A stretch of 64,000 nt of DNA. Source: Hypericum androsaemum. Taxonomy: Eukaryota; Streptophyta; Magnoliopsida; Malpighiales; Hypericaceae. The position numbers were made by a program, and so were the translations under genes. Under the pieces are notes generated by a model that made no database searches, was not told the DNA's origin, and saw nothing but the letters and a program-made list of their open reading frames with translations. How positions within the stretch are numbered: the first letter of the stretch is position 1; each line of letters starts with the position of its first letter. The stretch covers positions 1,022,001 to 1,086,000 of the forward strand of contig OZ023192.1 in the NCBI GenBank assembly GCA_963995505.1, read 5' to 3'. This document shows positions 61,301 to 64,000 of this stretch, in pieces.

Positions 61301-64000
61301 ATTTCTGGCATAGAATTGGTTATACAAAACAATTTTCAGTTGTCAATTTAGACCCCTTAAGATTATCATGGCCATGTGATGCATTTGTTTATAAGTGTAA
61401 AAAATTTAAGAATTGTTCATGGTTTATTGTTACTCACATGCCCTTTTTTATTGCACGTTAGAGAAGTCAACTCTTATTCAAATTTTGACCCAGAAAAATT
61501 AATTTTTTACGACCTAAAGCAGTAGTCAGTTTGTCAATTAGATATGTTGAGATTACCACATTGCGAACTATATGTGTACTAACCTTGTTTATAATTGTGA
61601 AAAAATTACGTACATATTGTATTAAATTTTGAGCTGGATATAAAACTTTTTGACATGATTTCAGATTAGTGGATCTCGTGACCTTGTAAATCAGTATAGA
61701 CTATAGAATCAGTTTAAACGGCATAAAACGAGATTAATTCTGCAACTAATTCCTGCAATCATAATCTAATTAGTATATCTGATTTCATATGATATTTCCT
61801 AATTTTCCACATAGGATTCCACCAGTGTAAATATGGCTACAAGAACGTGTCCGTTCTTGAGGGCGTGGTCGCTGGTTATGCAAATGCCAATATCCCTCTT
61901 GAAGTGATGTGGACGGATATCGATTACATGGATGCCTACAAGGATTTCACTCTCGATCCTCTCAATTTCCCCGCCGATCAAATGAAGGCATTCGTGGACA
62001 ACCTTCATGCAAGCGGCCAAAAATATGTTCTCATCTTAGACCCCGGTAAGTCCGTGCTTAGATCAACTAGTAAAATATTGGTCTTGGTTAATCGAATATT
62101 TCATATTCGGGTTCCAAAAGTAGACATGTATCAAAACTCCGATAGGAAAATGTTATATAGTTATTTTTAGTCCAACCTGAATTGAATTCAGATTAATCGA
62201 CAAACTTTATGAAAGTAGACAAAAATATGTTGTCATCATAGACCTCGGTGAGCTTGTACATAGATCAATGTAATATCTGGTGCTCTACTCTGAAATGTCG
62301 GTGCTTCCTCTGCATCACGTAGTCGACTGTATCAATGGAATATCTGGTGCTCTACTCTGATGGTACTTCCTCAACAGGTATCAGTATAAATGAATCCTAT
62401 GCCACTTACACCAGAGGCATGGAAGCCGATGTCTTCATCAAGCGCGACGGGGTTCCATACGAGGGCGTAGTCTGGCCTGGACCGACCTACTTCCCGGACT
62501 TCCTCAACCCGAAAGCCGAGGCTTTCTGGGGAGAGGAGATCCAGATCTTCATGGATCAGCTCCTCCCCGTCGACGGACTCTGGATCGACATGAACGAGAT
62601 ATCCAACTTCAACACGTCGCAGCCAACACCGAACTCCACCCTCGACGATCCGCCTTACAAGATCAACAACGGGGGAGTGCGGAATCCTATCAATGTCAAA
62701 ACCGTCCCAGCGTCGTCCCTGCATTATGGCAACATCACGGAGTACAATGTGCATAACATGTATGGCTTACTGGAGGCGAAGGCGACGCAGGCCGGTTTGA
62801 TCAATGCAACTGGCAGAAGGGCGTTTGTGCTCAGCAGGTCGACTTTCGTCAGTTCGGGGAGGTACACCGCGCACTGGACGGGCGACGTTGCCTCCACCTG
62901 GAATGATTTGGCTGACACGATTCCTGCCATCTTGAGTTTCGGACTCTTCGGGATCCCAATGGTTGGTTCTGATATTTGTGGCTTTAATGGAGATACTACT
63001 GAGGAGCTATGCCGACGTTGGATTCAGGTATTCAGATATCCACTTGCTCGATTAATCCGGGTTAGAGTCTTATAAGAGACAGAACTCGAGACTTTAGTTT
63101 AGGAATTTACTAGTAAATGACTTGAAGATCCATGCCACTAACTGCAGGTAGGTGCATTCTACCCCTTCTCAAGGGATCACTCGGACAAGAACTCGATCAA
63201 CCAAGAGCTGTATATCTGGGAATCAGTGGCTGCAACGGCCAGGAAAGTTCTCGGCCTCCGCTACCAGCTGCTTCCGTACTACTACACATTAATGTACGAA
63301 GCTCACATCAACGGGACACCGATCGCAAGGCCGCTCTTCTTCTCCTTCCCTGAGGACACTAACACCTACGGAATCAGCCAGCAGTTCCTGATTGGCAGAG
63401 GGGTGCTGGTGTCACCGGTTGTAGTGTCGGGGGCGAGCACGGTGGAGGCATACTTCCCTGCAGGGAACTGGTTCAGCCTGTTCAACTACTCCGAATCAGT
63501 CAGCGTAGAATCAGGAAGGAACATCACACTTTATGCACCTGATGATCACATCAATGTCCATGTCAGGGAGGGGAACATCTTGGCAATGCAAGGGGAAGCA
63601 ATGACCATCGAAGCTGCTCGGAAGACGCCTTTTCGGCTCCTCGTGGCGCTTAGCGACACGGAGAACAGCACGGGGGAGGTGTTCTTGGACAATGGGGAGG
63701 ACTTGGAGATGGGAGGAGGCAATGGGAATTGGACTTCGGTCAAGTTCAGTGGCGGGATATCCAGAACCACTGCGTCGGTCAGATCAGAAGTCGCGAATGG
63801 CGGGTTCGCTCTGAACCAAGGTTGGCTTATAGAGAAGGTGAGTTTTGTTGGGTTGGACAAGGATTTGAGTGGTAAGGATTACCAGATACATGTTAGGACA
63901 GGATCCAACTCCAGTGAGATAAATCCAATAGCAAGCTTCAGCACAGGGGGGCAATTTTTGAATGCTGAAATATCAGAACTCTCACTTCAATTGGGGCAAG
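58344..64000 (+). CDS. GH31 alpha-glucosidase, tandem copy 4 (cut by window end)
   Basis: Predicted exons are 58344-58612, 59856-60206, 60882-61243, 61815-62045, 62378-63027 and 63148 to beyond 64000, with the stop expected about 53 bp outside. The visible frame is open throughout. The signal peptide is slightly longer than in copies 1 and 2 ([20 protein letters not shown]). Catalytic motifs are [15 protein letters not shown] and [10 protein letters not shown]. Exon 2 resembles copy 3 ([14 protein letters not shown]), but in exon 6 the stretch [19 protein letters not shown] equals copy 1. Acceptor 5 is CAACAG rather than TCTGCAG. Start codon by alignment with copies 1 and 2; the in-frame ATG at 58224 is upstream of the TATA box. 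Confidence 0.88.

Overview
This window looks like a stretch of flowering-plant nuclear DNA. Four tandem copies of a six-exon gene with GT-AG introns and plant-type signal peptides are surrounded by AT-rich introns and intergenic DNA full of LTR retrotransposons (Ty1/copia and Athila-like Ty3/gypsy), MULEs, a hAT-type element, a Helitron and a LINE remnant. No bacterial-style operons, rRNA, tRNA or CRISPR arrays were seen. The species cannot be named from the sequence.

Genes. The tandem genes encode secreted family GH31 alpha-glucosidases. Copy 1 (2870-9019) and copy 2 (36367-42383) have complete reading frames of 920 and 921 codons when spliced. Copy 3 (49761-53908) is a pseudogene: it lacks exon 1, has a 1-bp deletion at the end of exon 4 and a 184-bp net deletion in exon 5 that removes the acid/base region. 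Copy 4 (58344 to the window end) is open as far as it can be read and would finish about 53 bp beyond the window. Copies 1, 2 and 4 share a TATA-like core promoter 61-66 bp upstream of the ATG.

Layout. 1-2808: degenerate coding-like DNA on the minus strand and dispersed repeats, then the copy 1 promoter. 9020-10680: downstream DNA. 10681-26454: a deleted copia element split by an Athila-like element (12210-25240, TSD GGAGG on both sides). Inside that Athila lies an inverted duplication (about 16026-20085) of the whole right-hand flank. 26961-28125: a Pack-MULE carrying a DOG1-domain gene fragment. 29103-30955: a LINE ORF1 remnant. 31364-33191: a fold-back MULE with a perfect 9-bp TSD. 33293-33616: a MITE candidate. 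34015-35468: a solo LTR (TSD GGTAG). Between copies 2 and 3: a Helitron (42817-44627), a tandem-repeat block, and a second member of the deleted copia family (45755-47723, TSD TGAAT) sitting where copy 3 should have exon 1. Copy 3 intron 1 also holds a small MULE-type element (47982-48411) and a hAT-type element (48608-49332). Between copies 3 and 4 lies a copia pol fragment inserted without a TSD (54085-56731).

How it fits together. The locus is a young tandem duplication of one carbohydrate-active enzyme gene. Because the copies can be aligned to each other, empty sites are available for several insertions, which makes the element boundaries unusually secure. Copy 1 is separated from copies 2-4 by about 27 kb of nested transposons. 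All coordinates come from reading the sequence by eye; family names rest on motifs, not on database searches.
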